A stretch of DNA of 64,000 nucleotides from Plesiocystis pacifica SIR-1 (GTDB lineage: Bacteria; Myxococcota_A; Polyangia; Nannocystales; Nannocystaceae): positions 1-64,000 of the forward strand of contig NZ_ABCS01000026.1 of NCBI RefSeq assembly GCF_000170895.1, in the 5' to 3' direction. Below the pieces are notes generated by a model, which saw only the letters and a list, made by a program, of their open reading frames with translations, made no database searches and was not told where the DNA came from. Position 1 is the stretch's first letter, and every line of letters starts with the position of its first letter. Positions 61,375 to 64,000 of this stretch are shown piece after piece. The translations under genes were made by a program, and so were the position numbers.

Positions 61375-61494
61375 TTTGCCCCCGCGAGCGCCTCGGACCG
61401 GGGGCGCTTCGTCGCTCCGCTCCTACGCTTTGGCTTGGTGGGCAATGGTGTTCGTACCTTCGCAAGGGCATTCGGTCGCCCCCTGAAGGGGGCG
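61375..61494 (+). repeat. Dispersed 3'-end repeat, copy C (downstream of serA)
   Basis: A 120-bp copy of the element described at 6644-6765, in sense with serA and beginning 1 nt after its TGA. It opens with TTTGCCCCCGC, has a G/C hairpin, the core CGCTTCGTCGCTCCGCTCCT, GGCAATGG, and closes with CGCCCCCTGAAGGGGGCG. The variation in the closing hairpins among copies keeps the pairing, which suggests selection on RNA or DNA structure. Confidence 0.9.
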
Positions 61495-61527
61495 TCACCT
61501 GGCGGGGGTGAAGACCGCTTTGGCTGA

Positions 61528-61562
61528 GCGCTTCGTCGCTCCGCTCCTCCGCTTTGGCTGGG
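61528..61562 (+). repeat. Core fragment of the dispersed repeat
   Basis: A second, truncated copy of the repeat core (GCGCTTCGTCGCTCCGCTCC, then TCCGCTTTGGCTGGG) 34 bp after the end of copy C, without the flanking hairpins. It suggests the core can be duplicated or lost on its own. Confidence 0.75.
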
Positions 61563-61680
61563 CGCCTTCGAGTCGAGAGTACATTCGCATCGTAAGCAGC
61601 TTTCTCTCCTCGCGAGCCCTCGCCGAACCAAACCCACGGCGGGTTCGGTCGGCTACACAGGGTGAATGCGAGTGATCGAG

Positions 61681-62367
61681 ATGAAGATGGGACGTGTGGC
61701 GAGCTTGTGCGCGGCCGCGATGGCCTTCGCGCTCACGGGCTGCCCCAGCGACGACGGCGGCGAGGTCGGGAGCTCGGGCGAGACCGGGATGGGCGAGGCC
61801 GACGAGGGCACCAGCGCCGGCGAGGACACGACCACGGGCACGGACGACGAGGCGGGCGAGACCAGCACCGACGCGGGCACGACGGACAGCTCCGCCGACA
61901 CCTCCGAGGCCGAGGAGAGCACGACCACCGAAGACACGGGCTCGTGCTCGGACAACGACGAGTGCCTCGACGAGGAGATCTGCGCCGACGGGGAGTGCGT
62001 CGACGCCAACCAGTTCAACTACGAGATCCGCGTGATGGCCTACACCCCGCCCGACTGCAGCGACGGCCTGGGCGGGGCCGAGATCGCCTACTACGCCTAC
62101 GAGGACGACCTGCTGATCTACGAGTCCTCGGAGTCCTCGTGCCCCGCGGCGTGGCCCAGCGAGCTGTTCATCTACAACCCCCCGGGCATCTTCCAGATCG
62201 ACTTTTGGGAGCTCGACACCTTCGCGGACGACCTGCTCATCGCCCTGTGCTGGCAAGATGAGTTCAGCGAGTGCACGCAGATCCCCAAGGACATCCTGCA
62301 CGACGGCGAGCTGATCCTCGACAGCCAAGGCACCGAGATCGAGATGCGCTTCGACCCGATCTTGTGA
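61681..62367 (+). CDS. Thr/Asp/Glu-rich lipoprotein with a Cys module and a beta domain
   Basis: A 228-aa lipoprotein: signal peptide MAFALTGC, CPSDDGGEVG start, a Thr/Ser/Asp/Glu/Gly stalk (about 25-85), a Cys module (CSDNDECLDEEICADGEC) and a ~130-residue C-terminal domain with Trp/Tyr-rich strands (NYEIRVMAYTPPDC, AEIAYYAYEDDLLIYESS). The C-terminal domain is not recognised. It has the same architecture as the lipoproteins at 33310, 40168, 41439 and 58852. Start ATG 61681 opens the normal signal (MKMGRV); ATG 61666 adds five residues. Confidence 0.7.
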   Translation: MKMGRVASLCAAAMAFALTGCPSDDGGEVGSSGETGMGEADEGTSAGEDTTTGTDDEAGETSTDAGTTDSSADTSEAEESTTTEDTGSCSDNDECLDEEICADGECVDANQFNYEIRVMAYTPPDCSDGLGGAEIAYYAYEDDLLIYESSESSCPAAWPSELFIYNPPGIFQIDFWELDTFADDLLIALCWQDEFSECTQIPKDILHDGELILDSQGTEIEMRFDPIL

Positions 62368-62388
62368 TCGCGCGCAGGCTCCCCGGGC

Positions 62389-62594
62389 TCAGGGCGACGT
62401 GATGCACAGCCCACGTCCTCGAGCCCGGGTGGAGCCGCGCCCTCCATGAACACCGGGACGCAGCTCGTCCCGCCTAGATTGTAGGTCGCCTCGGGGTCGC
62501 TCAGCTTGCACGACTCCCCTCGGGAGTCCGGAGAGGTGACGGTGTCGCTCTTACCAGCTGCCACGGTCGTGCCGTTGTCCTCACTACTGGGCAT
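62389..62594 (-). pseudogene. Decayed Cys-rich lipoprotein gene, C-terminal remnant
   Basis: On the minus strand, a fragment reads ...GESCKLSDPEATYNLGG and TSCVPVFMEGAAPPGLEDVG, clearly related to the end of the intact gene at 33310 (QCIPFFEEGEAPAGYESVGVC). After EDVG the frame breaks: a one-base shift would read CITSP then TGA (62389-62391), the expected end. Upstream of 62594 another one-base shift would give a lipobox-like SACGTT. No coherent long gene remains. I read it as a frameshifted, shortened relic; a sequencing error cannot be excluded. Confidence 0.5.
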
Positions 62595-62660
62595 GGTCGT
62601 GCCACACGCTCAGCACGAGGGGGTTTCCAGCAGCCATTTCTGCCCGTGCTACGGTAGGCG

Positions 62661-64000
62661 ATGGATTTAGTTCGTGAGCTGATGGTGTCGACTTTCTTCG
62701 AGTTCGGCCTCGGCTTGCTCTGGGTCCTGCTCCTGGTCCTGGCGTGGATGGAGCCCCAGGCTTTGCTCTCCAGACCCGCCGCGGTCGTCCGTGAGCGCGG
62801 ATCCGCTGTGCTCGCGTGGTTCAAGGACTCTCTTAGAGGCTCTGCGCTGACGGGTCCCGCTCTGCTCGTTGGCGCGCTCTTGCTCGTGTCCCACCCGATC
62901 GGGATCGTCGTCCAACGCTTCTCGGACGAGTTCGTCGAACTGACGACGTACTGGGCACCCCTCAAGTTCAAGGAGAAGAAGAAGGACGACGAGAAGAAGG
63001 ACGACGACGAGAAGAAGGACGACGTCGAGAAGAAGGACGACGACGAGAAGAAGAACGAGAAGAAGAAGAAGAACGAGAAGAAGAACGAGAAGAAGAACGA
63101 GGAGAAGAACGAGAAGAAGAACGAGAACGAGAACGAGAACAACCCGCCCAAGAGCTGCAAAGAGCTGCGTAAAGCGTGCCAAAAGCTGGATTACAAATGC
63201 GACGACTACGCAGACTGTCTAAAAGAGGAACAGAGGTGGTGCATCGCCCGAGACACCACCAACGAATCTGTCCCAACCTACTGCTTCCACTTTGCTGGCT
63301 CCGACAACACCCTCCGTGAACGCCACGAGCTCAAGTTCCGGAAGAAGATCCGAAAAGAATCCATACGCCACCAACAAAAGCTCACCTACCAGCGGGCCAT
63401 GCTCGAGGAAGATCCCGAAGTGCACATCGCGCTCACCCTCGAGCAGCTCCGGGTCTGCCAGGCCGGGGTCATGCACGGGTTCATCTTCTGCGTGGTCTGC
63501 CTGCTCTTTGGGAGCTTCGCCGGGATGCGAGAGCGAGCGGAGGTGCTATCCCGCCTTCGCCCCCCCGACTGGAAGGTCCGCGTCTGGGCCTGGCGCAAGG
63601 TCGTGCCCATCGTCGTGTGGTTGCTGGCTTGCTTGACAGTCATCGACGCTTTTCCCCGCCACCACGACCCCACGGAGTGGAGCGTCCCGGTGTTCGTGGC
63701 GTTCATCCCCCTCCTCGCCGTGTCGCTTCGCGTCGCCCTCTGCTTTCGCGTGCCCGAGGCCTCGCCACCCGAGGCCTCGTCACCGTCGGGAGCCTGGGCC
63801 AGCTTCTTCATCGCCCTCGTATGTGGCGGGGTGTTCACCTACGCGTCGACCTTCGCCTGGATCGAGTATCGAGAGAATTATGTCGAGGCGCTGTACACCT
63901 ACGACTTCATCCTCGACGAAGACAAGGAGGGGAAGAGGGAGAGCGAGAGCTCCTCGCCTTCGACCACGCAGGGCGAGAGCTGCAGCTTCTCGGCGACGGA
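62661..64000 (+). CDS. Large membrane protein with a Lys/Glu/Asp/Asn segment, right-edge partial
   Basis: An open frame from ATG 62661 (TAGGCG upstream) to the window end, at least 446 aa, no stop. Membrane segments: about 12-30 and 66-84. A low-complexity segment of Lys/Glu/Asp/Asn (about 102-161) follows, then a Cys motif with six Cys (166, 173, 180, 186, 194, 208), a charged helical part, and four more membrane segments (about 272-291, 314-332, 341-360, 379-398). Codon use is less GC-biased than neighbours, hinting at transfer. No family recognised. The Phe/Ser-rich frame on the other strand is an artefact of this segment. Confidence 0.7.
   Translation, partial: MDLVRELMVSTFFEFGLGLLWVLLLVLAWMEPQALLSRPAAVVRERGSAVLAWFKDSLRGSALTGPALLVGALLLVSHPIGIVVQRFSDEFVELTTYWAPLKFKEKKKDDEKKDDDEKKDDVEKKDDDEKKNEKKKKNEKKNEKKNEEKNEKKNENENENNPPKSCKELRKACQKLDYKCDDYADCLKEEQRWCIARDTTNESVPTYCFHFAGSDNTLRERHELKFRKKIRKESIRHQQKLTYQRAMLEEDPEVHIALTLEQLRVCQAGVMHGFIFCVVCLLFGSFAGMRERAEVLSRLRPPDWKVRVWAWRKVVPIVVWLLACLTVIDAFPRHHDPTEWSVPVFVAFIPLLAVSLRVALCFRVPEASPPEASSPSGAWASFFIALVCGGVFTYASTFAWIEYRENYVEALYTYDFILDEDKEGKRESESSSPSTTQGESCSFSAT

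Noticed and set aside
62501..63182. Phe/Ser- or Leu/Val-rich frames on the minus strand
   Set aside because: They are produced by the GAGAAG-type codons of the Lys/Glu segment in the plus-strand membrane protein.

Overview
The window is chromosomal DNA from a very GC-rich delta-proteobacterial lineage. It is most likely a myxobacterium of the Nannocystineae (Enhygromyxa/Plesiocystis-like). The reasons are three Hanks-type Ser/Thr kinases with different accessory modules (16 WD40-like segments; TPR plus PEGA; none), many lipoproteins with acidic or Thr-rich stalks and Cys-rich modules, an AgmX-like C-terminal domain, and GTGA/ATGA gene overlaps throughout. Genus placement is inference; no rRNA or marker set is present.

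Layout. 1-12.4 kb: infB (minus), a PreA-like flavoprotein, a hotdog protein, a cytochrome P460-like lipoprotein, a TPR/AgmX-like lipoprotein, speD, a giant HTTM membrane protein and a di-heme peroxidase lipoprotein. 12.4-13.4 kb: a 1-kb non-coding stretch with a ~31-bp minisatellite and a copy of a dispersed repeat. 13.4-24.8 kb: a protein with a TonB-like N-terminus, a DUF2061 protein, an RND/MMPL exporter, an overlapping minus-strand operon (lipid-flippase-like membrane protein, DUF2505), then a tight plus-strand cluster (two envelope proteins, cyaY, lipoprotein, folK) ending in tRNA-Val(UAC), which supplies the folK stop codon. 24.9-37.9 kb: sigma factor, subtilase lipoprotein, WD40 kinase, small lipoproteins, a 28-codon gene with a near-perfect ribosome site, and a Roadblock-Crp-S41 peptidase operon. 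37.9-50 kb: CtpA-type protease, lipid kinase, Cys-rich lipoprotein, receptor-like lipoprotein, two kinases, RluA and an RsmC/RlmG-like methyltransferase. 50-64 kb: SWIM-SNF2 helicase, RsbT-like kinase, DUF4920, Dus, two tandem ferritin-like lipoproteins, moaC, a fibrinogen-like lipoprotein, serA, a Thr/Asp/Glu-rich lipoprotein, a decayed lipoprotein gene, and a large membrane protein running off the right edge.

The housekeeping genes (infB, speD, folK, cyaY, dus, moaC, serA, rluA) are scattered singly among lineage-specific envelope genes rather than in their classical operons. The most unusual non-coding signal is a ~120-bp structured repeat found three times complete, once as a 5' part and once as a core fragment. 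Each complete or 5' copy begins 1-7 nt after a stop codon and lies in sense with that gene. The most unusual coding signals are the 28-aa peptide gene at 32852 and the right-edge membrane protein with a ~60-residue Lys/Glu/Asp/Asn segment. Several lipoproteins share a Cys-Pro-Ser-Asp-Asp start that could be a surface-sorting signal.
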